Both the position numbers and the translations under genes were made by a program. From assembly GCF_014773365.1 (NCBI RefSeq), contig NZ_JACWUN010000002.1:186001-250000 (forward strand): a stretch of 64,000 bases of DNA. Direction: 5' to 3'. The notes under the pieces are model-generated. The model saw only the letters and a list, made by a program, of their open reading frames with translations, was not told the origin of the DNA and made no database searches. The stretch is from Pelovirga terrestris (lineage in GTDB: Bacteria > Desulfobacterota > Desulfuromonadia > Desulfuromonadales > Geopsychrobacteraceae). This document shows, piece by piece, positions 45,586 to 56,200 of the stretch (within the stretch, counting starts at the first letter, position 1; each line of letters begins with the position of its first letter).

Positions 45586-45654
45586 GATCGTAAGATTGCG
45601 CAGAGATTTTGTGTGCCAGCAAGATGAGAAAGATTATGGGTTACAGGGTACTAG
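45565..45654. repeat. 15-bp perfect inverted repeat at the Wadjet/subtilase boundary
   Basis: CTAGTACCCTGTAAC (45565-45579) recurs as its exact reverse complement at 45640-45654. The left arm is inside the jetD coding end, the right arm abuts the subtilase stop codon. There is no T-run, so a terminator is unlikely; a mobile-element scar or regulatory RNA structure is possible. Confidence 0.7.
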
Positions 45655-47547
45655 TCATGGCGCCGATGATGACATGACCTTAAAACGCACCACGGCGCTC
45701 TCACTGACCCCACCCCGACCATCATTGACGACAACTTTCCAGTAGTAGGTGCCTGCGTTTAGCGGCCCGATGGTTTGACTGAAATCGTAGGCGGTCGTTT
45801 GTGGACTGTCGTTGCTTCCGCTCCCCCCGCCCCCGCAGGAAATCAACCACACCAGCAAAAAAGGGATAAACATTGTTACGATGAGTTTCCCTGGTCGTCG
45901 TGATCGGGCTATACCAAATAACGACAGTCCAACAAAGGTCGTGGCAAAACCGTAAGTACCAATATCAAGAGGGCTGTTCAGGTAGGGATTATCAGCAACA
46001 ACGACAACATAATAAAGTTCATCGCCATCTTGGTCTGTTGCTTCTTCCCAGGCCAGGGTAATGGTGTCGGTTGTAGAGAAAATGGTATCCGCTGTCGGGA
46101 TAATAGTTCGTGGCGCTGAGGGTGGGGTATTGCCGGCAATATCGGGTAATACCTTGTTTTCGATCAGGTTGAGCGCGTTCGCCACATTGAGAAGTCCAAA
46201 ACCATAGGCATCATCTGCCCCGGGGGGACCAAGATCGGTTGCGGAATATTTCAGTGCCAGGTCAATTTCAGTAACGCCAAGGGTAAGTCCGAGGCTGTTT
46301 GCCGCACTCAGCAGCAATGCCGCAGCGCCGGTAACATGAGGAGCAGAAAAAGAAGTGCCTGAAACCTGCTGATAGGAAGTGGTATCCCCACTACCGCTCG
46401 CTGCTACTTTGATCGCTATGCCGGGAGCAACCAGATCAGGGTAGGTGAAGTCCTCCGGACAGGCGGATGGACCACGTGAACTGAACCCGGCGATCGTATT
46501 ATCCGGCCAGGTTGCTCCGACGGAAAAGCTTTCAGGATAGTTGGCAGGGCTGACGCTGGTTGCTGCATCCGGCCCGTTATTGCCGGCTGCAGAAACAACG
46601 AAGATTCCGGCGGCTTTTATGGTTTGGATGGCCGTACGCAAATGATAGATACTGCTCCCGGAACCAAAGCTAGACAAGCAGTTTCCTGCTTCATCATCAA
46701 ACCCCCAGGAGTTGTTAATAACTGCCGGTGCCCGCTCCGGGTTACCACCAGGGCTTAGTACCCACTGCAATGCTTCAATGATATAGGAGAGATTTCCAGT
46801 GCCATCGTCACGAAATAATTTTGCTGCTATCAGGCTGGCTCCCGGAGCCATGCCAATCGTGCTGCCACTGTGATGGCCACCGAGGGCAACGCTGGCAACG
46901 CCGGTACCATGGTAGCCGCCAAAATCATAGGGTTCAGTGCTGCCATTATAAGGGTCAAACCAGTCCCCGGCGTCACCGCGCCACCTCCCGGCCAGATCGG
47001 GATGCTCAATATTTACGCCTGAGTCAAGGATAGCAATAGTAATGCCTCTACCATCATAGCTTCGTTGCCACAGCAACGGCGCACCGGTTCGTCCAATATT
47101 CCACTCCGCTGAGCTGGTATCAGCGTCGCGATGCGATGGCAACTGGACTTCTTCATCAAGGGTAATTGCCTCAACGTAAGATAGAGTAGCCAGTTCGGCG
47201 AGAAGTTCAGGCGATACAGTCAATGCCATGGCATTGACAAGCCATAGGGGGCGGGCAGAAGTTAGGTTGCGTTGGCTTAAAAACTGATTAAGCGGTCTAC
47301 CGTTCTTTTCGGAGACAGATGTTAATTCCCTGACGATCTCGCTACGTTGCCGAGGCCCGAGTCGTTTGGCGAGCATGACCGGGGTTTCATCGGTCGTTAA
47401 GCTTATGATGACCGAAATGGACTCTGAAGGGGTGCGATCCAGTACTGATTGAAGTTTTGGCGAGATGACTTCAGCAGTAACGGTCAGTGGTGAAGAGACC
47501 GTCAGCAGAAGGCCCAGAATGGCTGATAAAATGAGTTTTACCGGCAT
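45655..47547 (-). CDS. S8 family subtilisin-like serine protease
   Basis: A 630-residue exported protease with signal peptide MPVKLILSAILGLLLTVSSP, an inhibitor-I9-like propeptide (about 30-130) and a subtilase domain with the catalytic triad D175 (AILDSGVNIEHPD), H213 (GYHGTGVASV) and S399 (SGTSFSAPHVTG). The C-terminal region looks like a fibronectin-III-type domain interrupted at about 530-585 by a hydrophobic stretch and a Cys-polyGly segment (LISCGGGGSGSN), after which the last strands (GTYYWKVVVNDGRGG) continue. I chose the ATG at 47547 because the signal peptide follows; an upstream start at 47601 lies over the htpX terminator. Confidence 0.88.
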   Translation of the reverse strand: MPVKLILSAILGLLLTVSSPLTVTAEVISPKLQSVLDRTPSESISVIISLTTDETPVMLAKRLGPRQRSEIVRELTSVSEKNGRPLNQFLSQRNLTSARPLWLVNAMALTVSPELLAELATLSYVEAITLDEEVQLPSHRDADTSSAEWNIGRTGAPLLWQRSYDGRGITIAILDSGVNIEHPDLAGRWRGDAGDWFDPYNGSTEPYDFGGYHGTGVASVALGGHHSGSTIGMAPGASLIAAKLFRDDGTGNLSYIIEALQWVLSPGGNPERAPAVINNSWGFDDEAGNCLSSFGSGSSIYHLRTAIQTIKAAGIFVVSAAGNNGPDAATSVSPANYPESFSVGATWPDNTIAGFSSRGPSACPEDFTYPDLVAPGIAIKVAASGSGDTTSYQQVSGTSFSAPHVTGAAALLLSAANSLGLTLGVTEIDLALKYSATDLGPPGADDAYGFGLLNVANALNLIENKVLPDIAGNTPPSAPRTIIPTADTIFSTTDTITLAWEEATDQDGDELYYVVVVADNPYLNSPLDIGTYGFATTFVGLSLFGIARSRRPGKLIVTMFIPFLLVWLISCGGGGSGSNDSPQTTAYDFSQTIGPLNAGTYYWKVVVNDGRGGVSESAVVRFKVMSSSAP

Positions 47548-47583
47548 CGACAGTCTTCTCGTTATTTGATCTGAAGCGTTTGC

Positions 47584-47631
47584 AGAAAAAAATACAGACA
47601 ACCCAGAAAAGCTTTGGGTTGTCTGTATTTT
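47584..47631 (-). terminator. intrinsic terminator of htpX
   Basis: A 17-bp perfect stem (AAAATACAGACAACCCA) with a 9-base loop. On the minus strand it is followed by a run of T, so it ends htpX transcripts and separates them from the subtilase gene. Confidence 0.9.
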
Positions 47632-47656
47632 ATAGCAAGGCTAAAGGATGTTGTCA

Positions 47657-48541
47657 CTATACCATGCGCTTAAGGGCTTCGATGCGCTCATCAAGGGGAG
47701 GATGCGTTGTGAATAAACGCTTGATTCCCAGCCCTTTGGCGCCGGAAATACCAAATGCGGCAATTTGCTCCGGCAGTTGTGCCTGGCCGCTGTTGCGCTT
47801 GAGCTTTTCCAGTGCTGCAATCATTTTTTCCCGACCGGACAAGCGTGCCGCTCCCGCGTCCGCACGGAATTCTCGTTGGCGACTGAACCAGAAGACGATC
47901 ACACTGGCCAGGATACCGAACACAATCTGGGCAACAATCGAAGTGATAAAGAACGCCGGGCCGTGGCCACGTTCGGTTTTAAAAACAACGCGGTCAACAA
48001 AATGACCAACAACCCGTGACAGGACAATAACAAAGGTATTCACTACCCCTTGAATCAGCGCCAGGGTGACCATGTCGCCGTTGGCAACGTGACTGACTTC
48101 ATGCGCCAGAACCGCTTCAGCTTCATCACGGGTCATGGACTGCAAAAGGCCGGCACTGACTGCCACCAGGGCGTTGTTGCGTCGCATGCCGGTGGCAAAG
48201 GCATTAATTTCCGGAGCATTATAAATTGCCACTTCCGGCATGCCGATGCCGGCAATTTCCGCCTGCTGCTTCACTGTCTGCAATAGCCAGGCTTCAGCCT
48301 CATTGCCGGGGGTGGTAATCACTTTGGCACCGGTCATCCGCTTGGCAACAAATTTGGACATAGCCAGGGAGATAAAGGCACCGCCGAAACCGAATACCGC
48401 CGCGAAGATGAGCAGATTGGTCATGTCCAGACCGACACCCTGCTCGTCCAGCATGCTGCCCACACCGAGCAGGTTCAAGACAATGCTCAAAACAAAAATA
48501 ATGGCCAGGTTGGTTGCAATAAAGAGTAATACACGCTTCAT
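47657..48541 (-). CDS. htpX: membrane zinc protease HtpX
   Basis: M48 family membrane protease for damaged membrane proteins. The 294-residue protein has two N-terminal transmembrane helices ([38 protein letters not shown]), the zinc motif [13 protein letters not shown] and two further hydrophobic segments ([34 protein letters not shown]), then the third ligand in [13 protein letters not shown] precedes the ATG at 48541. In many bacteria it is a heat-shock or envelope-stress gene. Confidence 0.94.
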   Translation of the reverse strand: MKRVLLFIATNLAIIFVLSIVLNLLGVGSMLDEQGVGLDMTNLLIFAAVFGFGGAFISLAMSKFVAKRMTGAKVITTPGNEAEAWLLQTVKQQAEIAGIGMPEVAIYNAPEINAFATGMRRNNALVAVSAGLLQSMTRDEAEAVLAHEVSHVANGDMVTLALIQGVVNTFVIVLSRVVGHFVDRVVFKTERGHGPAFFITSIVAQIVFGILASVIVFWFSRQREFRADAGAARLSGREKMIAALEKLKRNSGQAQLPEQIAAFGISGAKGLGIKRLFTTHPPLDERIEALKRMV

Positions 48542-48789
48542 AACTGCTTGTTCCTCCATATAAATAATGATTTAACTAACGTTAGTTGTTCAGTTTTTTG
48601 ATTTTTTGGGACGTAGCAACAAAAGCATAATGACAAAGTTTACAATCCGTTATTATGCGTTATCTGTCAAAGGTGTCAAGGTAAACCGGTCATGTTGCAA
48701 ACGATATATTCAACCGCATAAGAGGGACGCCTGGTTCCAGGAAAATCTGCTATAATGTCGAAAGGGATATTTAGAAGTGGAGGATTATC

Positions 48790-48984
48790 ATGCTGATTGT
48801 GCCGATTGTTTATGAAGATGGAATGATGGATCAGGTTGATCCCCAGAGTCTTCAAGTCCTTATAGAAGAAGAAATGATCGTCAAGTTTCAGCGTGGCGAA
48901 GGATGGGTCTATGTCGGAGTAGACCCGGTTCGCACAAAACAAAGACCTGACTATCCTGGACCCGAGCGTCGCCACATGCACTAA
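48790..48984 (+). CDS. small GSU3473-family-type protein (copy 2)
   Basis: A 64-residue protein beginning MLIVPIVYEDGMMDQVDPQS, with RGEGWVYVGVDPVR and the end PGPERRHMH. It is the second member in this window of the family I recall as GSU3473 (copy 1 at 879-1070). GGAGG stands upstream. About 48685-48760 is non-coding upstream sequence. Function unknown; small size and charged C-terminus suggest a binding protein. Confidence 0.75.
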   Translation: MLIVPIVYEDGMMDQVDPQSLQVLIEEEMIVKFQRGEGWVYVGVDPVRTKQRPDYPGPERRHMH

Positions 48985-49013
48985 GTCTGGTCTCTATAGC
49001 TTCGGCTGCTCCG

Positions 49014-49874
49014 TTACGGGAGCAGACGGGTCAGGCGAAAATGATAATTGCGTAACACTGACATGACCCGGGTACGCTGTTCCTGGCCCATGCGCAACAG
49101 GATTTTTTGTCCGGCAGACAAGTTTTCCAGGGTCGGGTCGGCGTAGGTGTAGTTCACCGAGGGGCGCTCCAGCGCCAGTGGATCATCAGGATTCGGTGTT
49201 TCCAATAGATGAGCAAGTACGTAAACCAGTCGATCATTGAAATAGGCGTTGGGGTAACCCAGCTGTTGATAGGCGGTTTGCAGCAAAGGATAAAGATAAA
49301 CATAGACCCTGATCACCGTATCGGGGTTGGTATGCTCCAGTAGATCGAGATAAGGAGCATAGCGCTGGTAGTTCTCCGGCGAAATCCGCAGACGCTCTTC
49401 CTCTCCCGCCGCGACAAAGCCTCCTTCCGGAAATTCAAAGGGGATGTGAGCCAGTGGCAGCTTCTTTTCCGGCAGGTTGTTGATGGTCAGTACCAGGCGC
49501 TGGATAAAGCTGTTCACAATCACCAGGTTACTGAAATAACGACCGCCGAGCAGACCGGTCAGGGCCTGATCGACCAGGGCGTCACTCTGCCCAATGGCCG
49601 GCAGAGATTCAGGCAGGTCTCCGAGCGGGTCATTCAGCGGCGACGGTGAGACCTCGGCAATCGGTGGTTGTTCTGCAGGGGAGAGCTCCGGTGCCGGTAC
49701 GCTGTCCGGCACCGGATAGCGTACCACCGGGCGCTTGAGTGGCTCCTGCAAGGGGTCCAGAATCTCTGGCTCACTGACGATGAGATCATCGACGCGACTG
49801 TGGAAATAGATCGATAAGCCAAAGGCAATAATCACAGCCAGCAGAAAATAGATGATCAGGTTAGTCGTTTTCAT
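49014..49874 (-). CDS. DUF3014 membrane-anchored protein
   Basis: A 286-residue protein with one N-terminal transmembrane helix (LIIYFLLAVIIAFGLSIYF), a proline-rich stretch (about 45-85) and a C-terminal DUF3014 domain from about 95 (DALVDQALTGLLGGRYFSNL, VNSFIQRLVLTINNLPEKKL, NYQRYAPYLDLLEHTNPDTV). The domain would face the periplasm. Function unknown. Start at 49874 places the transmembrane helix at the N-terminus. It probably shares a transcript with the Imm27-like gene upstream (gap 108 bases). Confidence 0.82.
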   Translation of the reverse strand: MKTTNLIIYFLLAVIIAFGLSIYFHSRVDDLIVSEPEILDPLQEPLKRPVVRYPVPDSVPAPELSPAEQPPIAEVSPSPLNDPLGDLPESLPAIGQSDALVDQALTGLLGGRYFSNLVIVNSFIQRLVLTINNLPEKKLPLAHIPFEFPEGGFVAAGEEERLRISPENYQRYAPYLDLLEHTNPDTVIRVYVYLYPLLQTAYQQLGYPNAYFNDRLVYVLAHLLETPNPDDPLALERPSVNYTYADPTLENLSAGQKILLRMGQEQRTRVMSVLRNYHFRLTRLLP

Positions 49875-49982
49875 GAACTCGTCTTTTCTGAGATGGGTAA
49901 AAAGAACGACCATGACATTGCTGAAATGCCTCCAGCTGATTGACAGGGTAGGCCTCCCGTGCAAGTGCGTGATGGCGTGCCA

Positions 49983-50279
49983 TTAGCCGAAGATTGTTGC
50001 CGCCTGCTCGGTACTGATTTTTTCCAGGGCAGGTGGCCCGCCGTCTGCCATCTGCGGGGCAACCAGCCAGTAATGCCAGAGACTGTTGTCAGCCGGATAA
50101 CGGTACAGCATTCCTCTCTCGGTGTCTCCCTGCTTGACCAGCTCCAGACGATTGGCGATCAGCCACTCAATCCGCATCCAGCCTGAGTCCTTCTCGACCC
50201 GGCTGCCAAGATCAAGCCAGAAACCTCGTATCATGGTGGTTTCCGGTGTTAATTCATAGTCTGTCAGTTCGATGTCCAT
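49983..50279 (-). CDS. Imm27-like immunity protein (orphan)
   Basis: A 98-residue protein whose C-terminal half (RIEWLIANRLELV, GMLYRYPADNSLWHYWLVAP, ADGGPPALEKISTEQAA) follows the Imm27 pattern RIEWL...YxDP..GRYWELTYPQS..HGGGPPxL. Imm27 proteins protect against polymorphic toxins. No toxin with a PT-repeat or RHS domain is visible in the window, so it is an orphan. Alternative: a general GGPP-type fold unrelated to immunity. Confidence 0.7.
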   Translation of the reverse strand: MDIELTDYELTPETTMIRGFWLDLGSRVEKDSGWMRIEWLIANRLELVKQGDTERGMLYRYPADNSLWHYWLVAPQMADGGPPALEKISTEQAATIFG

Positions 50280-50570
50280 TATTGTTGTTTGCCCGTTTGT
50301 TCAGAGAGATTGATTTTGGCCTTTAAAAAGTGTGGCCAGGATTCAGTCAATGCGCCAGTCAATTGGGAATCGCCAGTTTGACTATTCGCACATCAAATTT
50401 AACGGTTCTATTGTAGCGAAAATAAACCGGCAAAAGTAGTATAAATCACAATGACCCGGTTGTCGTTGATATCCCTCAGATTTGAATCTGTATCGGTTAT
50501 GTGGTACTTCTGACATGGTATCTTCCGCCTGATTTTTCCTGTCATTCCTCTTTATCTCGAAAGAGCTATC

Positions 50571-53231
50571 ATGGTTAACAGTATTGCCCAGCAGGTTGTT
50601 GCTGCTGTTGCAGGAGGGGCGGTCGTGTTGACCGCAAACAAGCGACTGTTCCGATATCTGCGGACAGTTTACGATCGTTCTATGGCCGAGAAGGGGGTCC
50701 TGGTATGGCCAGGTGCGCGTATTTTCCCCTATGCAACCTGGCTGCAGCAGGGTCTAGACAGCCTGGGCGAAAGTCGTCGTCTGCTGGGCACTTATCAGCA
50801 ACATCACCTGTGGGAAAATTGTATTTCCGCTACGACCCGTGGCTCAGCTCTGGAGCTGATGAATCTTGATCGCACTACCGACACGGCGGTGCGTGCCCAT
50901 AATTTGTTGAGCGAGTACGATCTGACTACGGAATTCTGTGATTTAACCGCTGACCAGCACATGTTCTGTGCCTGGCGCAGCCAGTATTTGCGTATATGCG
51001 AAGAATACCGCTGGCTCGATGAGGGGGGACTGTCAATCCGGGTTCTTGATGCCTTTGCCCAAAGGCAGTTGCCTCTGCCGCAGAAGATACTGCTGGTTGG
51101 CTTTGATCAACTCCCGCCGGGTATCATCAGACTTAAAGCGCTGATGAATGAGCGTGGCTTCCCATGCAATGAACTCGATATGAGCCAGGCACCAGAGGGG
51201 CGGGTTGTGCGTTTTGCCGCCGCCGATGAAGATGATGAAACCCAGCGGATGGCACGCTGGGTCCGCTTGTTGCTGGAGCAGGGGGTTGAGTCAATTGGTG
51301 TTGTGGTTCCCGATCTCCAGCGCCGCCGTGCGCAGATTGAACGCGCATTAAGGCAGCAGATCGATCCGCTTGCGGCAGTAAGGTTTGACGAAACCAGTTT
51401 ATTCGGACTTTCCCTCGGTTCTCCTCTGGCGCAACAGGGGGTTATTGCTGCCGCCCTGGCGTGTCTCGACATCCAGCCACAGATGACGATGGATCGGATT
51501 TCTTACCTGTTGCGAACCCCTTTTGTCAGCGGCAGTCAGCAGGAGGCTGATCGCCGTGCCCTGTTTGACCGGCGGTTGAGGTCATTTCAACAGCAGCAGT
51601 TCAGTCTTCCTGCCTTGCTGCGCCTGGCTAAGGGGTTCGGCGGGTTGGGTGTTTTTGAGGGGTTGCTGTCTGGTCTGATGAATATTCATCAGCAGGCGGT
51701 GACGGCAGAAGAGTGGGCCGATCTATTCGCTGCTGAGCTCAAATCCAGCGGCTGGCCCCAGGGCGTGCCACTGTCGAGTGTCAGTTATCAAGCAGTAAGC
51801 GCCTGGTATGACAAGGTCCTGACTCGCTTTGCAGCGGTGGATCCAACCGCGAAAGTGTTTGAACGCAGTCGGGCCGTGCGGATCGTCCGGAGAATCGCCA
51901 CCGAGACGGAATTTCAGCCGCAACGGGCGAGCGGGCCGGTGCAGGTGGTCGGGCTGCTGGAATCGTCGGGGCTGCATTTCGATCACCTCTGGGTGATGGG
52001 CCTGGATGCCGCTACCTTGCCGGCTTATCCCCGCCCTAACCCCTTCATCCCTTTTCGGCTGCAGGATGAAATGCAGATGCCCCATGCCGGTTTTTCCCGG
52101 GAACTGGAGTTTGCCGGACAGGTTGTGTCACGGTTGCGCTGTGCTGCCGGCAATATTGTGTTCAGCTATCCCCGGCGTAGCGGTGACACCGACTTGAGCC
52201 CAAGTCCTTTAATTGAGGACATCGAACGGGTTGACGCCTTGCCCCTGGCTGAGTGTGCCGATTTGCCGTACCGGATGCAAACCATGGGTGCAGAACTCGA
52301 ACCCTGGCAGGATGACCAGGGGCCCTCATTGTCTTCCCACCAGTCCAGCGGTGGCACCCGTTTATTGCAGGATCAGGCCCATTGTCCTTTTCGTGCTTTT
52401 GTTCATCATCGTCTTGCCGTACGCCGTTTTGATCAGGCTGCAGCCGGACTGTCACCCCTGGTACGCGGCAATCTGCTGCATCTGGTTCTGCAGGAGGTGT
52501 GGCAACGGTGGGGCAGTCAACACCATTACCTGCATTTAACCGCTGCTCAGGTGCAAGAGGACATTAACTCGGCAGTTGACAAAGCCTTGGCGGCCGGATT
52601 AGGCGCAGAACCTGAATGTCATCAACAGCTTTGTCTGTTGGAAAAACAACGTCTGGTCAGACTGGTGAGCGAATGGCTTGAAAACATCGAGAGCCGGCGT
52701 GAGCCCTTCACCGTTGTCCAGATTGAACAGAATCTTCAGGCCAAGATTGGTCCGTTGGAGTTGACCTTGACGGTTGATCGTGTCGATGAGGTGGTCGGGG
52801 GTGAGCGTATCATTATTGATTATAAAACCGGCAGTGCCATGAATATTGCCGACTTTTTAACCGAGCCGTTAATTGAACCGCAGTTGCCAAGCTACGCCGT
52901 TGTCGGGGACGAAAAAAAGGACCGGGTCCAGGGGATTGTGGTTGCGCTGGTCAAGGCGGGTCAGTGCCGGTTAAAGGGGATCACCAGTGACGATGATCTG
53001 TTGGCTAAGGTACGCTCCGTGGCCGCCTTGCCAAAGGCCCGGGAACTCGGCATCAGTGACTGGACCACCCTGGTTGATTTCTGGCACCGGCAACTCGATC
53101 AGCTTGCCACCGACTTTGCTGCCGGAGTTGCTGCAGTCAAACCCTTCGACCCGCTTAGAAGCTGTCGCTATTGTGATCTGCCCGGACTGTGTCGCATCGG
53201 TGATATTGACCAGGAGGGGATCAATGAGTAG
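50571..53231 (+). CDS. AddB-like nuclease subunit (PD-(D/E)XK with iron-sulfur cysteines)
   Basis: An 886-residue protein, homologue of the second subunit of AddAB/RexAB-type double-strand-break repair nucleases. The C-terminal PD-(D/E)XK motif is IIIDYKTG (about residue 747), and four cysteines fit a 4Fe-4S cluster (C605 in HCPFRAF; C865-x2-C868-x5-C874). The N-terminal half is helicase-like but lacks an evident Walker A, as is usual for AddB. It is followed by the UvrD-type subunit, overlapping by 8 bases. Confidence 0.87.
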   Translation: MVNSIAQQVVAAVAGGAVVLTANKRLFRYLRTVYDRSMAEKGVLVWPGARIFPYATWLQQGLDSLGESRRLLGTYQQHHLWENCISATTRGSALELMNLDRTTDTAVRAHNLLSEYDLTTEFCDLTADQHMFCAWRSQYLRICEEYRWLDEGGLSIRVLDAFAQRQLPLPQKILLVGFDQLPPGIIRLKALMNERGFPCNELDMSQAPEGRVVRFAAADEDDETQRMARWVRLLLEQGVESIGVVVPDLQRRRAQIERALRQQIDPLAAVRFDETSLFGLSLGSPLAQQGVIAAALACLDIQPQMTMDRISYLLRTPFVSGSQQEADRRALFDRRLRSFQQQQFSLPALLRLAKGFGGLGVFEGLLSGLMNIHQQAVTAEEWADLFAAELKSSGWPQGVPLSSVSYQAVSAWYDKVLTRFAAVDPTAKVFERSRAVRIVRRIATETEFQPQRASGPVQVVGLLESSGLHFDHLWVMGLDAATLPAYPRPNPFIPFRLQDEMQMPHAGFSRELEFAGQVVSRLRCAAGNIVFSYPRRSGDTDLSPSPLIEDIERVDALPLAECADLPYRMQTMGAELEPWQDDQGPSLSSHQSSGGTRLLQDQAHCPFRAFVHHRLAVRRFDQAAAGLSPLVRGNLLHLVLQEVWQRWGSQHHYLHLTAAQVQEDINSAVDKALAAGLGAEPECHQQLCLLEKQRLVRLVSEWLENIESRREPFTVVQIEQNLQAKIGPLELTLTVDRVDEVVGGERIIIDYKTGSAMNIADFLTEPLIEPQLPSYAVVGDEKKDRVQGIVVALVKAGQCRLKGITSDDDLLAKVRSVAALPKARELGISDWTTLVDFWHRQLDQLATDFAAGVAAVKPFDPLRSCRYCDLPGLCRIGDIDQEGINE

Positions 53232-56200
53232 TGCCGACCAGCAACAGCGACTCCAGGCCATCGACACTAATATTTCCTGTATTGTTCAGGCCCCGGCCGG
53301 TTCAGGAAAGACCGAGCTGCTGATCCAGCGCTTGTTGGCATTGCTGGCCGTGGTCGACAAGCCTCAACAGATTCTGGCAATCACTTTTACCAATAAGGCT
53401 GCTGCCGAAATGCGCCGGCGTTTGCTTGATGCCCTGGACCAGGCCAGGACGGCACCCCAACCACAGGCGGAGCACGAAGCCCTGACCTGGCGTCTGGCGC
53501 GCCAGGCCCTGGAACGCCAGGGGGAGAGTCTGCTGCTGAATCCTGCCCAGTTGGCGATTCAGACGATTGACAGCTTCTGTGCCACCATTGTTCGTAAGAT
53601 GCCTTGGGTAACGCGTTTTGGTGGCATGCCGGATATGAGTGATGACGCGTCGGAACTGTACGAGGCGGCAGTAACCCAGCTCCTCGCCCAACTGGAACAG
53701 CCGGGCCCGGTCAGTGATGCCTTGAAGATTGTCCTTGAACATCTGGACAACGACATGGCCGTAGTGCAGCGTATGCTCATCGGCCTCCTCGCCCGGCGCG
53801 ATCAGTGGCTCAGACACTTGACCAGCGATAAACATCAGCTCCACCGTGAGCTTAATGCCGGTCTTGAACGTATCTGTAATGAACATCTGGAGCAGGCACG
53901 TCAGAGTATCCCCGCTCCCCTGGTATCTGAACTGCTGGCCTGTGTTAATTTTGCCGCTCATCACTGCTCTGACGATTCCGCCATTGCCCATTGGCGGGTT
54001 CAGGAGGTGCTACCGCCGGCCACCATGGAACAAATGCCCTTGTGGTTGGGGCTTGCTGATTTGCTGTTAACCAGTTCCGGCACCTTGAGAAAGTCATTGA
54101 ACAAAAATGTCGGCTTTCCTGCAGGTCATCACTACAAAAAAAACAAACAGGGAATGGTCGACCTGTTGCAACAGTTTGAACGGGTCCCTGATCTGGCCGA
54201 CGCGTTCCTGCGGGTGCGTTCCCTGCCGCAGCAACTCTACGGCGCTCAACAGTGGCAACTGCTGGATGCTTTGTTCGATCTGTTGCCGCGCCTGGTAGCT
54301 CAGCTGTGGCTGGTGTTTCGCTCACGCGGTCAGGCCGATTTCACCGAGATTGCTCTGAAGGCGAATACGGCTCTGGGGGCTGCTGATCATCCAAGCGAGT
54401 TGCTGTTGCAGCTGGATTATCAACTGCAACATATTCTGGTAGATGAGTTCCAGGATACCTCGCGTTTGCAGTATCAGTTGTTCAGTACCCTGACTGCAGG
54501 ATGGACCGCTGGCGATGGTCGGACCCTGTTTCTGGTCGGTGATCCAATGCAATCGATTTATCGTTTCCGTGAAGCCGAGGTCGGGCTGTTTCTCCATAGT
54601 TTTAAAGGATCTTTCGGCAACGCCGATGTGCCGCTGACTCCCTTGCGCCTATGCTGTAATTTCCGTTCGCAACAGGGGATTGTCGACTGGGTCAATCAGG
54701 CGTTTACCACCATCTTTCCACCCCGGATGGATGTCACTACCGGTGCCGTTCCGGTGGCCACCGCACAGGCCGTCAAACCGGCACTGGCCGGCAACGCGGT
54801 CCAGATTCACCCCTTTGCAGAGGTAGATGATGGCGCAGAGGCCGAGCGGATTGCCGCTATTATTGCCGCTGCCCAGGACCGGGATCCGCACCAGACCATT
54901 GCTGTCCTGGTGCGTGGCCGTAACCATCTGCGCCAGTTGTTACCGTTGTTGCGTCAGCGAAATATCGCCTACCAGGCTAAAGACATCGATCGTCTTGAAG
55001 CTCGCCCGGCAGTGCTTGATATCGTTCACTTGACCCGCGCGCTGCTTCATCGCGGCGATCGCCTTGCCTGGACCGCGGTTCTCAGGGCACCCTGGTGCGG
55101 CCTGACCCTGAACGATCTGCATCACCTCTGTGACGATCCCCATGAACGTACCATCCCCTCCCGGTTGGCAGAGATGACAGTCATTGCGCGCTTAAGTGAC
55201 GATGGTCGTCGCCGTCTGGAACGGGTTTGGCCTGTCCTCCAGCGGGGGATGAAAGCCAGATCCCAGTTGCCATTGCGCGATCTGGTTGAAGGCTGCTGGG
55301 TCGCTCTCGGAGGCCCGGTGGGGCTGGCAGAAAATGTTATGACAGATATCAATCTGGTTTTCGCGCTGATTGAGGAGCTCGATCAGGGGGGAGACCTCGC
55401 GGAGATGGAACAATTGACAAGGCGTTTACAGCAGCTTTATTCCCCTCCCGACAGTCGCGCGAGCGGCAACCTTCAGATCATGACGATCCATAAAGCCAAG
55501 GGTCTGCAATTTGATACCGTCATCCTGCCCGGTCTGGGGAAGAAAACCCGCAGCTCCGATGCTCCTTTGTTGCGCTGGCTTGAACATCCGGAACATGGCC
55601 TGCTACTGGCTCCGGTGAGTGCTCGAGGCAGCCGGGAAAAAGACCTGGTCTACCAACTGGTAGCTCACCTCGAGGCGTGTAAGGACGATTTTGAGAATGC
55701 GCGGCTGCTCTATGTTGCCACCACCAGGGCCATCCGTCATCTGCACCTGCTCGGACACGCCCAGATGGATAAAAATGGGGAACTGCAGCCGGCGTCAGGT
55801 TCCTTGCTGGAAAAACTCTGGCCCCAGGTTGGCCATGCCTATCAGCAACTTGATCTCTCGGCAGATCCGGTCGTAGCTGAAGATCGGCTGGTCAGATCCC
55901 AGCGTTTGAAGAGTTCGTGGACGTTGCCGGCCTCTGCTGAGGTCCCACTGATCTCCCTGCCTGCCGAAAAAACGGCTTCCATGTCCGCTGCCGAGAATCT
56001 GGTTGATACCCTTTACAGTGGCTGGGAAAAATCGCTGTATCGCCATGTCGGTACCCTGGTCCATCAGATTTTTGAACGTATTACCCAGACCGGTAGCGGT
56101 GTCTGGAACGATGTGGACGAGAATCAACGGATGGCAGGGATCAAGCAATCGTTACGCGGGTTAGGTGTCAGACAGAAAGATCTGGCCGAAGCGACCCAAA

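Noticed and set aside
45565-45654. Inverted repeat as a terminator of jetD
   Set aside because: 60 bases separate the arms and no T-run follows on either strand.
53302-53991. Long antisense frame inside the AddA-like gene
   Set aside because: It is a shadow of a highly conserved helicase gene on the other strand; the same is true of the other long antisense frames such as 856-1563, 13944-14729 and 36066-36800.
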